From contig CP083824.1 of the NCBI GenBank assembly GCA_023023105.1, forward strand, positions 1,860,001-1,924,000: a stretch of 64,000 nucleotides of DNA, given 5' to 3'. The notes under the pieces were generated by a model. It saw only the letters and a list, made by a program, of their open reading frames with translations. It made no database searches and was not told the origin of the DNA. Below, one piece after another: positions 44,940 through 56,545 of the stretch; within the stretch, counting starts at the first letter, position 1, and each line of letters opens with the position of its first letter. A program made the translations under genes and the position numbers. Origin of the DNA: Enterobacter ludwigii (GTDB lineage Bacteria > Pseudomonadota > Gammaproteobacteria > Enterobacterales > Enterobacteriaceae).

Positions 44940-44984
44940 ATGAATGCTGCTATTTTCCGCTTCTTCTTTTACTTTAGCACCTGA
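44940..44984 (+). CDS. pheM: pheST leader peptide
   Basis: 14-residue peptide [14 protein letters not shown], identical to my recollection of E. coli PheM. Five of its residues are phenylalanine, so ribosome stalling reports low charged tRNA-Phe. It lies 49 bases upstream of the attenuator hairpin and controls pheST by transcription attenuation. Confidence 0.95.
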
Positions 44985-45032
44985 ATTCAGGAGGCTAGCG
45001 CGTGAAAGATGAAACGAAAAACAGCGCCAGAT

Positions 45033-45057
45033 AAGCCTCCCGATGGAGGCTTTTTTT
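45033..45057 (+). terminator. Attenuator of pheST
   Basis: AAGCCTCC (45033-45040) pairs with GGAGGCTT around loop CGAT, then a T run. It lies between pheM and pheS. Stalling on the Phe codons of pheM is expected to prevent this hairpin. Confidence 0.92.
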
Positions 45058-45079
45058 GTGCCTGAATTTGAGAGAATAA

Positions 45080-46105
<1,026 letters not shown>

Positions 46106-46120
46106 GGGCAGGACAGAACA

Positions 46121-48508
46121 ATGAAATTCAGTGAACTGTGGTTACGCGAATGGGTGAACACCACGCTGGACAGCGAAGCGCTTTCTAACCAGATCACCAT
46201 GGCTGGCCTGGAAGTTGACGGCGTTGAGCCGGTTTCAGGTGCCTTTAATGGCGTGGTCGTAGGTGAAGTAGTTGAATGCGGCCAGCATCCTAATGCAGAC
46301 AAACTGCGCGTAACAAAAGTGAATGTGGGCGGCGAGCGCCTGCTGGATATCGTCTGCGGTGCGCCAAACTGCCGTCAGGGGCTGAAAGTTGCTGTGGCAA
46401 CTGTTGGTGCGGTACTGCCGGGTGATTTCAAAATTAAAGCCGCGAAACTGCGCGGTGAGCCGTCTGAAGGCATGCTGTGCTCGTTCTCCGAACTGGGTAT
46501 TTCCGACGATCACAATGGCATCATTGAGCTGCCGCTGGATGCGCCAATTGGCACCGATATCCGTGAATACCTGAAGCTTGATGACAACACCATTGAAATC
46601 AGCGTCACGCCAAACCGTGCTGATTGCTTAGGTATCATCGGCGTAGCGCGCGATGTTGCGGTGCTGAACCAGGTTGAGCTGAACGTACCAGACATCACGC
46701 CAGTAGCTGCAACCATTACCGACACTCTGCCAATTCAGGTTGAAGCCGCCGATGCGTGCCCGCGTTACCTGGGGCGTGTTGTGAAAGGCATTAACGTTAA
46801 AGCGCCAACCCCTCTGTGGATGAAAGAGAAACTGCGTCGCTGTGGTATTCGCTCCATTGATGCGGTTGTTGACGTCACTAACTACGTTCTGCTGGAGCTT
46901 GGCCAGCCAATGCACGCGTTCGATAAAGATCGTATCGAAGGCGGAATTGTTGTACGTATGGCGAAAGAGGGTGAAACCCTGGTTCTGCTGGACGGCAGCG
47001 AAGCAAAACTGAACGCTGATACCCTGGTGATTGCAGATCATGGTAAAGCGCTGGCGATGGGCGGTATCTTCGGGGGCGAGCACTCAGGCGTGAACGACGA
47101 GACGCAAAACGTCCTGCTGGAATGCGCCTTCTTCAGCCCGCTCTCCATCACCGGTCGCGCACGCCGTCACGGCCTGCATACCGATGCCTCCCACCGCTAC
47201 GAGCGCGGCGTTGACCCGGCGCTGCAGTACAAAGCGATGGAACGCGCGACCCGCCTGCTGATCGATATCTGCGGCGGCGAAGCTGGCCCGGTTATTGATG
47301 TGACAAACGAAGACACTCTGCCAAAACGCGCAACCATCACTCTGCGTCGCAGCAAGCTGGATCGTTTGATTGGGCACCACGTTGCCGATGCGCAGGTCAC
47401 CGACATTCTGAAGCGCCTGGGCTGTGAAGTCACCGAAGGTCAGGACGAATGGAAGGCTGTTGCGCCATCATGGCGTTTCGACATGGAGATCGAAGAAGAC
47501 CTGGTGGAAGAAGTGGCTCGCGTATACGGCTACAACAACATCCCTGATGAGCCTGTACAGGCGGGTCTGGTGATGGGCACCCACCGTGAAGCTGACCTGT
47601 CTCTGAAGCGTGTGAAAACCATGCTCAATGATAAAGGTTACCAGGAAGTGATCACCTACAGCTTTGTTGATCCGAAGCTGCAACAGTTGATCCATCCGGG
47701 CCAGGAAGCGCTGATCCTGCCAAGCCCAATCTCCAGCGAAATGTCCGCGATGCGTCTGTCTCTGTGGACGGGGCTGCTGGGTACGATTGTTTACAACCAG
47801 AATCGCCAGCAAAACCGTGTGCGAATTTTCGAAAGCGGTTTGCGCTTTGTACCGGATAATCAGGCAAATTTAGGCATCCGTCAGGATCTTATGCTGGCTG
47901 GTGCCATCAGCGGTAACCGCTATGAAGAGCATTGGGATCTGGCGAAAGGGACGGTTGATTTCTACGATATGAAGGGCGATCTGGAAGCAATTCTCGATCT
48001 GACCGGTAAATTATCTGAAATTGAATTCCGTGCAGAAGCCATTCCGGCACTGCATCCGGGGCAAAGTGCAGCCATTTATTTAGACGGCAAACGTGTTGGT
48101 TTCATTGGTGTTGTTCACCCTGAGCTGGAGCGTAAACTGGATCTGAATGGCCGTACCATCGTGTTCGAGCTGGAGTGGAACCCGGTTGCAGACCGCGTCA
48201 TTCCTCAGGCGCAGGACGTGTCACGCTTCCCGGCGAACCGCCGTGATATCGCGGTTGTGGTCGCGGAAAATGTGCCCGCAGCAGATATTTTGGCCGAATG
48301 TAAGAAAGTTGGCGTAAATCAGGTAGTTGGCGTAAACTTATTTGACGTGTACCGCGGCAAGGGCGTAGCAGAAGGTTTCAAGAGCCTTGCTATCAGCCTT
48401 ATCCTTCAGGATACCAGCCGTACACTCGAAGAAGAGGAGATTGCCGCTACCGTCGCCAAATGTGTAGAGGCATTAAAAGAGCGATTCCAGGCATCATTGA
48501 GGGATTGA
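46121..48508 (+). CDS. pheT: Phenylalanyl-tRNA synthetase beta subunit
   Basis: 795 residues, as in E. coli. It carries the N-terminal tRNA-binding OB fold ([13 protein letters not shown]), the B3/B4 editing domain that removes tyrosine, B5, the catalytically silent core-like domain and the C-terminal anticodon-binding domain. The reading frame is intact. ihfA starts four bases after its stop, so the two are coupled. Confidence 0.98.
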   Translation: MKFSELWLREWVNTTLDSEALSNQITMAGLEVDGVEPVSGAFNGVVVGEVVECGQHPNADKLRVTKVNVGGERLLDIVCGAPNCRQGLKVAVATVGAVLPGDFKIKAAKLRGEPSEGMLCSFSELGISDDHNGIIELPLDAPIGTDIREYLKLDDNTIEISVTPNRADCLGIIGVARDVAVLNQVELNVPDITPVAATITDTLPIQVEAADACPRYLGRVVKGINVKAPTPLWMKEKLRRCGIRSIDAVVDVTNYVLLELGQPMHAFDKDRIEGGIVVRMAKEGETLVLLDGSEAKLNADTLVIADHGKALAMGGIFGGEHSGVNDETQNVLLECAFFSPLSITGRARRHGLHTDASHRYERGVDPALQYKAMERATRLLIDICGGEAGPVIDVTNEDTLPKRATITLRRSKLDRLIGHHVADAQVTDILKRLGCEVTEGQDEWKAVAPSWRFDMEIEEDLVEEVARVYGYNNIPDEPVQAGLVMGTHREADLSLKRVKTMLNDKGYQEVITYSFVDPKLQQLIHPGQEALILPSPISSEMSAMRLSLWTGLLGTIVYNQNRQQNRVRIFESGLRFVPDNQANLGIRQDLMLAGAISGNRYEEHWDLAKGTVDFYDMKGDLEAILDLTGKLSEIEFRAEAIPALHPGQSAAIYLDGKRVGFIGVVHPELERKLDLNGRTIVFELEWNPVADRVIPQAQDVSRFPANRRDIAVVVAENVPAADILAECKKVGVNQVVGVNLFDVYRGKGVAEGFKSLAISLILQDTSRTLEEEEIAATVAKCVEALKERFQASLRD

Positions 48509-48512
48509 ACCT

Positions 48513-48812
48513 ATGGCGCTTACAAAAGCTGAAATGTCAGAATATCTGTTTGATAAGCTTGGGCTTAGCAAACGGGATGTCAAAGAGCTGGTAGAGCTGT
48601 TTTTCGAAGAGATCCGTCGTGCTCTGGAAAATGGTGAACAGGTAAAACTCTCCGGTTTTGGCAATTTTGATTTGCGAGACAAAAACCAACGTCCGGGCCG
48701 CAACCCGAAGACGGGGGAAGATATTCCCATTACAGCTCGCCGCGTGGTGACCTTCAGACCCGGCCAGAAGTTAAAAAGCCGTGTCGAAAACGCAACGCCC
48801 AAAGCAGAGTAA
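48513..48812 (+). CDS. ihfA: Integration host factor alpha subunit
   Basis: 99 residues, as in E. coli IhfA. The nucleoid protein bends DNA sharply with its partner IhfB, which is encoded elsewhere. The DNA-binding arm is [20 protein letters not shown] with the intercalating proline in NPKTGE. It is the last gene of the pheMST-ihfA unit. A strong terminator follows. Confidence 0.98.
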   Translation: MALTKAEMSEYLFDKLGLSKRDVKELVELFFEEIRRALENGEQVKLSGFGNFDLRDKNQRPGRNPKTGEDIPITARRVVTFRPGQKLKSRVENATPKAE

Positions 48813-48824
48813 TATGAACTAACT

Positions 48825-48851
48825 AAAAAGGCCGCTCACGCGGCCTTTTTT
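48825..48851 (+). terminator. Terminator after ihfA
   Basis: AAAAAGGCCGC and GCGGCCTTTTT form a stem with loop TCAC. Confidence 0.94.
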
Positions 48852-48915
48852 CTTTGCGCTCTTTGGCAAACCCGCCGTAAAATCAATTACATCTTACGTC
48901 AATAAAACTGTACAC

Positions 48916-49896
48916 ATGCTTGATTACGCCTATCGCCAGCACCGTTCCGATCAACGTCGCCTGTTTTTGCTGGTGCTACTGCTCGTTGTCGCCGCCGGCA
49001 TAAGCCTGTGTGCGGGCGACAGATGGATAGGGCCTGAAAGCTGGATGAGCCCTGACGGGCAGATCTTCATCTGGCAAATACGTCTGCCGCGCACCGTGGC
49101 GGTGATCCTGGTGGGGGCTGCACTGGCGCTCTGCGGCACCATTATGCAGGCATTGTTCGACAACCCGCTGGCGGAACCCGGGCTGCTCGGCGTATCGAAC
49201 GGCGCAGGCGTGGGGCTGATAGCGGCCGTCATGCTTGGCGGGGGAGCACTCTCCGGGTGGAGTATCAGCCTGAGCGCCATTACTGGCGCATTGCTGATAA
49301 CGCTCATTCTCCTGCGTTTCGCCAGACGGCACTTGTCGACCAGCCGTCTGCTGCTTGCCGGGGTAGCGCTGGGTATCATCTGTAGCGCGCTGATGACCTG
49401 GGCGGTCTACTTCTCGACCTCTTTTGACCTGCGTCAGCTGATGTACTGGATGATGGGCGGTTTTGGGGGCGTGGACTGGCACCAGGGCTGGCTGATGGTT
49501 CTTCTGATCCCGGTCATATTGTGGGCGACCATGCAGGCACAACCACTCAACATGCTCGCGCTGGGTGAAACATCCGCTCGCCAGCTCGGGATGCCACTGG
49601 TGTTCTGGCGTAATGTGCTGGTTATTGCCATTGGCTGGCTGGTGGGGGTCAGCGTGGCGCTGGCGGGGGCGATTGGTTTTATCGGGTTGGTTATTCCGCA
49701 TATGCTTCGCCTGTGTGGCCTCACCGACCATCGAACCTTACTTCCGGCCTCGGCAGTCGCCGGGGCGGTAACACTGCTGGTGGCCGATATCATCGCCCGG
49801 CTTGCCCTGACAGCCGCGGAACTGCCCATTGGTGTAGTGACCGCCACGCTGGGCGCGCCGGTATTTATCTGGCTACTATTAAAAGCCGGACGTTAA
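48916..49896 (+). CDS. btuC: Vitamin B12 ABC transporter permease
   Basis: 326 residues with about ten helices, from the FecCD family, and the same length as E. coli BtuC. It forms the inner-membrane channel for cobalamin with Btu[21 protein letters not shown] and [15 protein letters not shown] (the loop that contacts the ATPase) are conserved. The order btuC-btuE-btuD is as in E. coli. Confidence 0.96.
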   Translation: MLDYAYRQHRSDQRRLFLLVLLLVVAAGISLCAGDRWIGPESWMSPDGQIFIWQIRLPRTVAVILVGAALALCGTIMQALFDNPLAEPGLLGVSNGAGVGLIAAVMLGGGALSGWSISLSAITGALLITLILLRFARRHLSTSRLLLAGVALGIICSALMTWAVYFSTSFDLRQLMYWMMGGFGGVDWHQGWLMVLLIPVILWATMQAQPLNMLALGETSARQLGMPLVFWRNVLVIAIGWLVGVSVALAGAIGFIGLVIPHMLRLCGLTDHRTLLPASAVAGAVTLLVADIIARLALTAAELPIGVVTATLGAPVFIWLLLKAGR

Positions 49897-49929
49897 ATCA
49901 CGATCCGTAAGACAACCAGAGGGAATGCT

Positions 49930-50481
49930 ATGCAGTCAGATATCCTGAACACCAAAGTGACCACCATTGATGGCGATAACACCACGCTGGAAGGCTACAA
50001 AGGCAATGTATTGCTGATCGTCAACGTGGCATCCAAATGTGGCCTGACGCCACAGTACGAGCAGCTGGAGAACATTCAGAAAGCGTGGGAGAAAGACGGT
50101 TTCACCGTGCTGGGTTTCCCCTGCAACCAGTTCCTGGGCCAGGAGCCGGGAAGCGAAGAAGAGATCAAAACGTTTTGTAGTACGACCTACGGTGTGACGT
50201 TCCCGCTGTTCAGCAAAATTGATGTTAACGGCGAAGATCGCCATCCGCTGTATGCGAAGCTGATTGCTGCCGCGCCGACAGCCGTTGCGCCAGAAGGCAG
50301 CGGCTTTTATGAACGTATGGCGAGCAAAGGTCGGGCACCGCTCTACCCGGATGATATTCTGTGGAACTTTGAAAAATTCCTGATTGGTCGTGATGGCCAG
50401 GTGATTCAGCGTTTTTCGCCGGATATGACGCCTGAAGATCCGATTGTCATGGAATCTATCAAGCTGGCGCTGGCGAAATAA
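49930..50481 (+). CDS. btuE: Thioredoxin/glutathione peroxidase BtuE
   Basis: 183 residues, as in E. coli. It reduces peroxides with thioredoxin or glutathione and is not needed for B12 transport despite its place in the operon. The active residue is Cys37 in [12 protein letters not shown], a cysteine rather than selenocysteine. The second family motif is [13 protein letters not shown]. The last base of its stop is the first base of btuD. Confidence 0.95.
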   Translation: MQSDILNTKVTTIDGDNTTLEGYKGNVLLIVNVASKCGLTPQYEQLENIQKAWEKDGFTVLGFPCNQFLGQEPGSEEEIKTFCSTTYGVTFPLFSKIDVNGEDRHPLYAKLIAAAPTAVAPEGSGFYERMASKGRAPLYPDDILWNFEKFLIGRDGQVIQRFSPDMTPEDPIVMESIKLALAK

Positions 50482-51236
50482 TGTCGTTGCTGATGCAGCT
50501 CACGGACGTTGCCGAGAAGGGACGTCTGGAGCCGATAACCGGTACCCTCAATGCGGGAGAGATCCTGCATCTTGTTGGGCCCAACGGCGCAGGGAAGAGC
50601 ACGTTGTTGGCCCGTATGGCGGGGCTAACCTCCGGGCAAGGGCAGATATCGCTGCTGGAGCATACTCTAACCGACTGGTCGCCGGTCTCGCTGGCGCACC
50701 GGCGCAGTTACCTTGTGCAGCAACAAATGCCCCCTTTTGCGATGCCTGTCTGGCATTATCTGATGCTGCATTTGCACGACAAACAACATACGGCACTGCT
50801 GACTGAAGTGGCTGCGGCCCTGGGGCTAGAAGATAAACTGTCCCGACACGCCAGCCAGCTTTCCGGCGGAGAATGGCAGCGGGTGCGCCTGGCGGCGGTC
50901 ATTGTTCAGATTCACCCGGCAGGTAACCCTCACGGGCGGATGCTGCTTCTGGATGAGCCGATGAGCGGTCTGGATGTGGCGCAGCAGGCGGCGCTGGATT
51001 CGCTGTTAAGTAGTCTGAGCCGAAAGGGTATCGCCGTGGTAATGAGCAGTCATGACCTCAACCATACCTTGCGGCATGCCCACCGGGTGTGGTTGCTGTC
51101 ACGTGGAAAGATGATCGCCAGCGGGATGCGGGATCAGGTTCTTACGCCGCCAAATCTTGCTCTTGCGTACAATATGTCGTTCCGCAGGTTGGATATAGAG
51201 GGACATAAGATGCTGATTTCTACCGGGCAGGAGTAA
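50481..51236 (+). CDS. btuD: Vitamin B12 ABC transporter ATPase
   Basis: 251 residues (E. coli 249). Walker A is [11 protein letters not shown] (about 33-43), the signature is LSGGEWQRV, Walker B is MLLLDEP, followed by the D-loop SGLD and the switch His in SSHDLNH. It powers BtuC. The periplasmic receptor BtuF is not in the window, as in E. coli where it is unlinked. One-base overlap with btuE. Confidence 0.96.
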   Translation: MSLLMQLTDVAEKGRLEPITGTLNAGEILHLVGPNGAGKSTLLARMAGLTSGQGQISLLEHTLTDWSPVSLAHRRSYLVQQQMPPFAMPVWHYLMLHLHDKQHTALLTEVAAALGLEDKLSRHASQLSGGEWQRVRLAAVIVQIHPAGNPHGRMLLLDEPMSGLDVAQQAALDSLLSSLSRKGIAVVMSSHDLNHTLRHAHRVWLLSRGKMIASGMRDQVLTPPNLALAYNMSFRRLDIEGHKMLISTGQE

Positions 51237-51310
51237 CCGTTTCTTGCCTGTTAGCACAGTTGCACGCTAAATTACGAAAAGAACAAAAAAAGCAGAGGAT
51301 TCGTCTGAAA

Positions 51311-51775
51311 ATGCGATTCTGGTTTCTCCTGATGGCAGCGTTATTTCTCGCGGGATGCAGTAGCCATCGTGCGCCGCCACCTAACCCACGGCTTTCAGAT
51401 TCAATTACCGTCATTGCCAGTCTCAACGATCAGCTGAGCAACTGGCGCGGTACGCCTTATCGCTATGGCGGCATGAGCCGTGGCGGTGTAGATTGTTCTG
51501 GTTTTGTCCTGATGACGTTCCGCGACAAGTTTGACTTACAGCTTCCGCGCGAAACGCGCAAGCAGGCAGAAATAGGGACTGAAATTGATAAAGATGAGCT
51601 TCTGCCTGGAGACCTGGTGTTTTTCAAAACCGGGTCGGGTGAAAGCGGTCTTCACGTTGGAATTTATGATACAGACAATCAGTTTATTCACGCCTCGACC
51701 AGCCGCGGAGTGATGCGATCTTCTCTCGATAATGTGTACTGGCGTAAAAACTTCTGGCAAGCACGACGTATTTAG
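51311..51775 (+). CDS. nlpC: NlpC/P60-family lipoprotein
   Basis: 154 residues from ATG 51311, as in E. coli NlpC. The lipobox LAGC ends at Cys16, so it is a lipoprotein. The C-terminal NlpC/P60 peptidase has the catalytic Cys in GGVDCSGFV and His in SGLHVGIYD, typical of enzymes that cut stem peptides of peptidoglycan. The frame upstream to 51260 has no conserved start. Confidence 0.95.
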   Translation: MRFWFLLMAALFLAGCSSHRAPPPNPRLSDSITVIASLNDQLSNWRGTPYRYGGMSRGGVDCSGFVLMTFRDKFDLQLPRETRKQAEIGTEIDKDELLPGDLVFFKTGSGESGLHVGIYDTDNQFIHASTSRGVMRSSLDNVYWRKNFWQARRI

Positions 51776-52068
51776 TCTGCCCCGGATGTGTCTTTATGAC
51801 GGCATGGTAGCGAATAAATCATGTCGTTTTTTCGCAAATAAGATGATTAAAGTTAAATTTACCTAAAATTAGCTAAGCCCGCATGTGTCTGTTTTATCTA
51901 AAACTGGCTATTATTCAGTAACCAGGATAAGATTATTTTAGATTCAGGGATAAATCTGAAAATTAATACGGAACTAATGAAATTAATCTTATTAAAATCA
52001 AGACAGTGGAATTGTGTCGGCAATTGCTCCAGGATGTCCTCTCTCATCTTTAATGCGGGGCGAGTGCA

Positions 52069-52782
52069 ATGATAATTACGCTAGATAATGCTTACCAGTC
52101 TGAACTATTGTTCATGCCTGCCCGTAATAGTGCAGGTGAGCTTAAAGGTTTAGAGGTTCTGGTTAACTTTACTGGCGTCGGCACTGATGTAAGGATCCCC
52201 ACTGACCTCGTTATCCCTCGTCTTACAGCGACAGAAGAGTTAGCGTTGTTTAACGAGAAACTGCAATTGCTTGATACCTGCAAACTGTTTTTTATTCAGC
52301 ATCAGTTAATTGCATGGATCAATATTACACCTGTTATTGTTGAGTTTTTATTAAGCAATGGAAACGCTGTTTCAATCCTTGAGCGTTATCCGTTTATTGA
52401 GTTTACTGTTAATGAGAACTATCCAGGTTTAAATAACGGAAAAGACGATCTCCAGTTGGCAAGAATGGCGATTCATTTCCCGTTGGTTCTGGCAAACTTT
52501 GGTGCAGGCGCAGCATCCCTCAAAGCCGTCTATGATGGATTATTTAAACGGGTGATCATCGACAAAGGGTTCATTCAGCAGCGTGCATCGGAGCTTTCTT
52601 TTGAACCTTTTATGCGTGCAATTCTCTGGCAGATAACACCCCATTGCCAGTCTGTCATCGTAGCCGGAATCGACGATCACAACCTGTTGCAACGTGTCTT
52701 GTCCTTTAACGTCGGCGCGATGCAGGGAGCGCTCTGGCCAGCGGTCAGTGCAGAGCACGTCACCACGCTGGTTCAGCGATAA
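52069..52782 (+). CDS. rflP: Anti-FlhDC factor RflP (YdiV), degenerate EAL protein
   Basis: 237 residues, the same length as E. coli YdiV/RflP, which binds FlhD and hands FlhDC to ClpXP, shutting off flagella under poor nutrition. The EAL fold is kept, but catalytic signatures are degraded (GLEVLVNF near the EAL position, FTVNENYP later), so it should not cleave cyclic-di-GMP. The gene is richer in A and T than its neighbours. The 293 bases upstream (51776-52068) are AT-rich and hold no gene. Confidence 0.92.
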   Translation: MIITLDNAYQSELLFMPARNSAGELKGLEVLVNFTGVGTDVRIPTDLVIPRLTATEELALFNEKLQLLDTCKLFFIQHQLIAWINITPVIVEFLLSNGNAVSILERYPFIEFTVNENYPGLNNGKDDLQLARMAIHFPLVLANFGAGAASLKAVYDGLFKRVIIDKGFIQQRASELSFEPFMRAILWQITPHCQSVIVAGIDDHNLLQRVLSFNVGAMQGALWPAVSAEHVTTLVQR

Positions 52783-52843
52783 CCCTTTCTTTCGCCCGTG
52801 TTTAAGTGCGGGTAAACCCTCTACACTAAAAGCAGGAGGACTT

Positions 52844-54286
52844 ATGACCCTGTCTTTTACTGCTCACTGGCATGACGAGTTGCCTGGTTTTTACACAGCA
52901 CTCAAACCAACACCCTTACAAAATTCGCGTCTTATCTGGCACAACGATCGGCTGGCAGAGGAGCTGGCGATTCCACCTGCCATGTTTCAGCCTTCAGACG
53001 GCGCTGGCGTCTGGGGGGGCGAAAAGCTCCTCACAGGCATGAAACCCCTGGCTCAGGTCTATAGTGGACACCAGTTTGGCGTCTGGGCGGGGCAACTGGG
53101 CGACGGCAGGGGGATCCTGCTTGGTGAACAACAGCTTCCCACCGGGGAGACGGTTGACTGGCACCTGAAAGGCGCAGGCCTTACCCCTTACTCGCGGATG
53201 GGGGATGGGCGTGCGGTATTACGTTCAACGATTCGTGAATGCCTGGCATCTGAAGCGATGCATGCGCTGGGGATCCCGACCACTCGTGCGCTGTCGATTG
53301 TCACCAGCGACACGCCGGTTGCGCGCGAAACGATGGAAAAAGGGGCGTTGCTGATGCGCATTGCGCAAAGTCATTTGCGCTTTGGCCATTTTGAGCACTT
53401 TTACTATCGCCGCGAGACGGAAAAGGTGCGTCAGCTTGCAGACTACGCTATCGCTCATCACTGGCCACATTTGCAGGATGAGGATGATAAATACGTTCTC
53501 TGGTTCCGGGATGTGATTGCCCGTACTGCATCAATGATCGCGCGCTGGCAAACGGTAGGATTCGCCCACGGCGTCATGAATACGGACAACATGTCGCTCC
53601 TGGGGTTGACCTTTGATTACGGTCCGTTTGGGTTCCTTGATGATTATCAGCCGGGATATATCTGTAATCACTCCGATTATCAGGGCCGTTACAGCTTTGA
53701 CAATCAGCCTGCGGTTGGATTGTGGAACCTGCAACGTCTTGCGCAAACGCTGTCACCGTTTATCGACGTTGATGCCTTGAATGACGCGCTCGATAGCTAT
53801 CAGGATATTTTGCTGCGTGAATACGGCATGCTGATGCGCAATAAGCTGGGGCTGATGACCCAGGAAAGGGGGGATAACGAGATCCTCAATGACCTGTTTG
53901 CCCTGATGGCGCGTGAAGGCAGTGATTATACCCGTACTTTCCGGATGCTGGGCCAGACGGAGCAGCACAGTGCCGCCTCACCGTTGCGGGACGAGTTTAT
54001 CGACAGGCAGGCGTTTGACGACTGGTTTGCCCGGTACCGCACGCGGTTGCAGCAAGAGCAGGTTGACGATACCACCCGGCATGCGCAGATGAACGCGGCG
54101 AACCCGGCGATGGTGTTACGCAACTGGCTGGCCCAACGGGCGATTGAGCAGGCAGAGCAGGGTGAGTATGACGAGTTACACCGTCTGCATGTGGCGTTAC
54201 GCACGCCGTTTGCCGACAGGGATGACGATTACGTCAGCCGCCCGCCTGACTGGGGCAAGCGGCTGGAGGTAAGCTGCTCAAGTTAG
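52844..54286 (+). CDS. selO: Protein AMPylase SelO (YdiU)
   Basis: 480 residues (E. coli 478). It is a pseudokinase-fold enzyme that transfers AMP to Ser, Thr or Tyr of target proteins in redox defence. The nucleotide site shows [18 protein letters not shown] and [11 protein letters not shown], and the catalytic region shows [21 protein letters not shown]. The conserved C-terminal cysteine is present in the final SCSS. ATG 52844 follows AGGAGGA. The longer frame overlaps rflP and is rejected. Confidence 0.95.
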   Translation: MTLSFTAHWHDELPGFYTALKPTPLQNSRLIWHNDRLAEELAIPPAMFQPSDGAGVWGGEKLLTGMKPLAQVYSGHQFGVWAGQLGDGRGILLGEQQLPTGETVDWHLKGAGLTPYSRMGDGRAVLRSTIRECLASEAMHALGIPTTRALSIVTSDTPVARETMEKGALLMRIAQSHLRFGHFEHFYYRRETEKVRQLADYAIAHHWPHLQDEDDKYVLWFRDVIARTASMIARWQTVGFAHGVMNTDNMSLLGLTFDYGPFGFLDDYQPGYICNHSDYQGRYSFDNQPAVGLWNLQRLAQTLSPFIDVDALNDALDSYQDILLREYGMLMRNKLGLMTQERGDNEILNDLFALMAREGSDYTRTFRMLGQTEQHSAASPLRDEFIDRQAFDDWFARYRTRLQQEQVDDTTRHAQMNAANPAMVLRNWLAQRAIEQAEQGEYDELHRLHVALRTPFADRDDDYVSRPPDWGKRLEVSCSS

Positions 54287-54293
54287 TCATTTT

Positions 54294-54319
54294 GCCGGGT
54301 GACGCGACGCTCACCCGGC
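54294..54319. repeat. REP-like palindromic repeat
   Basis: GCCGGGT (54294-54300) and ACCCGGC (54313-54319) flank GACGCGACGCTC between the convergent selO and hydroxybutyrate dehydrogenase genes. Confidence 0.75.
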
Positions 54320-54326
54320 TTACCCG

Positions 54327-55097
54327 TCACTGTGCGACCCACCCACCATCCATGTTCCATGCGACGCCCCGGACATTTACGGCGCTGTCGCTGCACAAAA
54401 ATAGCGCCAGTTCGCCCAACTGTTCCGGGGTGACAAACTCACCTGAAGGCTGTTTCTCCGCCAGAAGCTGGTCTCGTGCCTGGTCTGGTGCGACGCCATC
54501 GGCAATGCGTTTGTCGATTTGCTGTTGTACCAGAGGAGTCAGTACCCAGCCCGGGCAGATCGTATTGGCGGTAATCCCCGTGCGGGCGGTTTCGAGCGCC
54601 AGGGATTTCGTAAAGCCCACCACGCCATGCTTGGCGGCGACATAGGCCGACTTTTCTTTTGACGCGACTAGCCCATGAACGGAGGCAATGTTAATGATAC
54701 GGCCCCAGTTTTTCTCACGCATGGCAGGCAGTGCCAGCCGGCTGGTGTGAAACACGGAAGAGAGATTCAGCGCGATAATGTCGTTCCATTTCTCTACCGG
54801 AAATACCTCAACAGGGGCCACATGCTGTATTCCGGCATTGTTAATCAGAATATCCACACTACCAAACTGCGATTCGGCGTAGCGCATCATGGCTTCAATT
54901 TGCAGTACGTCACGCAGGTCTGCATCGTGATAGCCCGGCTTTTGGCCGAGTTGCGCAATCTCTTCTCTTGCTGATTCGCTGTCGCCGAAACCGTTGAGGA
55001 TCAGCTGCGCCCCGGCCTTCGCCAGCACGCGGGCGATCCCAAGTCCAATACCGCTTGTCGAACCGGTCACCAGAGCGGTTTTACCCTTCAGATTCAT
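54327..55097 (-). CDS. 3-hydroxybutyrate dehydrogenase (SDR family)
   Basis: 256 residues. Oxidises D-3-hydroxybutyrate to acetoacetate with NAD. It is a short-chain dehydrogenase: the cofactor loop TGSTSGIGLG is at about 11-20, NNAG at about 88, and the catalytic Tyr/Lys pair is in SAYVAAKHG. WVLTPLVQQQIDKR is a feature of the hydroxybutyrate subgroup. The start at 55097 follows AAGGAGAG, and the upstream extension to 55115 lies across that site. It is the last gene of a five-gene run, 10 bases after the permease. Confidence 0.9.
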   Translation of the reverse strand: MNLKGKTALVTGSTSGIGLGIARVLAKAGAQLILNGFGDSESAREEIAQLGQKPGYHDADLRDVLQIEAMMRYAESQFGSVDILINNAGIQHVAPVEVFPVEKWNDIIALNLSSVFHTSRLALPAMREKNWGRIINIASVHGLVASKEKSAYVAAKHGVVGFTKSLALETARTGITANTICPGWVLTPLVQQQIDKRIADGVAPDQARDQLLAEKQPSGEFVTPEQLGELALFLCSDSAVNVRGVAWNMDGGWVAQ

Positions 55098-55107
55098 TTT
55101 TCTCTCC

Positions 55108-56499
55108 TTAAACAATGCCGGTCAGATAGAACACGGCAATGACAAAAAGCACTGCCAGACTTTTTATGAGGGTGATGGCGAAAATACCGCCATAGGCCTG
55201 ACGATGACTCAGGCCGGTGATTGCCAGCAAGGTAATCACCGCGCCATTGTGGGGAAGCGTGTCCATACCACCGCTTGCCATCGAGGCCACGCGGTGCAGT
55301 ACTTCCAGAGGAATATTGGCGGCGTGCGCAGCGGCAATAAAGCTGTCAGACATTGCCGCGAGTGCAATGCTCATCCCCCCGGAGGCGGAACCGGTGATCC
55401 CGGCGAGGACGGTCACGCTGATCGCTTCGTTTAACAGCGGGTTTGGGATTGCGGCCAGCCCTTTTGACAGCACCAGAAAACCAGGCAGTGCAGCAATAAC
55501 GGCCCCGAAACCATATTCAGAGGCCGTATTCATCGCTGCCAGAATGGCGCCGCTAACCGCCGTCCGGCTGCCTTCAGCCAGACGCCCGCGGATATTGCGA
55601 AAACCAAAAATCAGCACCAGCATGATGCCGGAGATCAGCGCCGCCTCAACGGCCCAGATGGCGGTGATCTTGCTCACCTCGGTCACAATCGGCTTCGCCA
55701 GGCCGGGTAGGGTAAGCTCATGGCTAGTACCGTACCAGCCAGGGATCCAGCGGGTAAACAGCAGATTCAGGATGCCCACCACCAGCAGCGGGGAGAGGGC
55801 AATCAGCGGATGCGGCAGATTAATGTTATCCGGCGTCTCAGGTTCATTTTTCAGATCCGTGCCGTAGCCTTCATTGTTATTGAACGCCTTACGACGCTGG
55901 CGCTCCAGCCAGAGCAGGCCAAATACGATAATAAACAGGGAGCCTATCAGCCCCAGCCACGGTGCGGCCCAGGCGTTCGTGCCAAAGAAGCTGGTGGGGA
56001 TGATATTCTGGATCTGCGGCGTGCCGGGCAAGGCGTCCATGGTAAACGAAAACGCGCCCAGTGCCACGGTGGCTGGGATCAGACGTTTAGGGATGCCGCT
56101 CTGGCGGAACAGTTCGGCGGCAAACGGGTAGACCGCAAACGCCACCACGAACAGCGAAACGCCGCCATAGGTTAACAGCGCACAGACCAGAACAATGACC
56201 GGTATCGCGTGGCGACGACCGAGGATCCGAATAGCGGAGGCGACGATCGATCGTGAGAAACCGGAAAGCTCAATCAGCTTGCCAAAAACGGCACCCAGCA
56301 GAAACACCGGGAAGTAGAGCTTGACGAAGCCCACCATTTTTTCCATAAACAGACCGGTAAACGTCGGGCCAACAGCCCCCGGGTCGGTCAGCAACACTGC
56401 ACCCAGCGCCGCAATCGGCGCAAACAAAATAACGCTATATCCGCGATAGGCCGCCAGCATCAGCAATGCCAGTGCCGCCAGGGCAATTAACACACTCAT
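55108..56499 (-). CDS. GntP-family permease, probable hydroxybutyrate importer
   Basis: 463 residues with about twelve hydrophobic helices, of the gluconate:H+ symporter (GntP) superfamily. Conserved segments include YGGVSLFVVAFAVYPFA, the TPQIQNIIPT loop, and the C-terminal SGGMDTLPHNGAVIT. Genes of this subfamily are often found beside hydroxybutyrate dehydrogenase, and its place between the dehydrogenase and the thiolase points to uptake of 3-hydroxybutyrate or acetoacetate. The substrate is inferred. Confidence 0.85.
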   Translation of the reverse strand: MSVLIALAALALLMLAAYRGYSVILFAPIAALGAVLLTDPGAVGPTFTGLFMEKMVGFVKLYFPVFLLGAVFGKLIELSGFSRSIVASAIRILGRRHAIPVIVLVCALLTYGGVSLFVVAFAVYPFAAELFRQSGIPKRLIPATVALGAFSFTMDALPGTPQIQNIIPTSFFGTNAWAAPWLGLIGSLFIIVFGLLWLERQRRKAFNNNEGYGTDLKNEPETPDNINLPHPLIALSPLLVVGILNLLFTRWIPGWYGTSHELTLPGLAKPIVTEVSKITAIWAVEAALISGIMLVLIFGFRNIRGRLAEGSRTAVSGAILAAMNTASEYGFGAVIAALPGFLVLSKGLAAIPNPLLNEAISVTVLAGITGSASGGMSIALAAMSDSFIAAAHAANIPLEVLHRVASMASGGMDTLPHNGAVITLLAITGLSHRQAYGGIFAITLIKSLAVLFVIAVFYLTGIV

Positions 56500-56545
56500 T
56501 ACGACTCCTCACTATCATTGTTATATTCGGGTACCAACGAGATGT

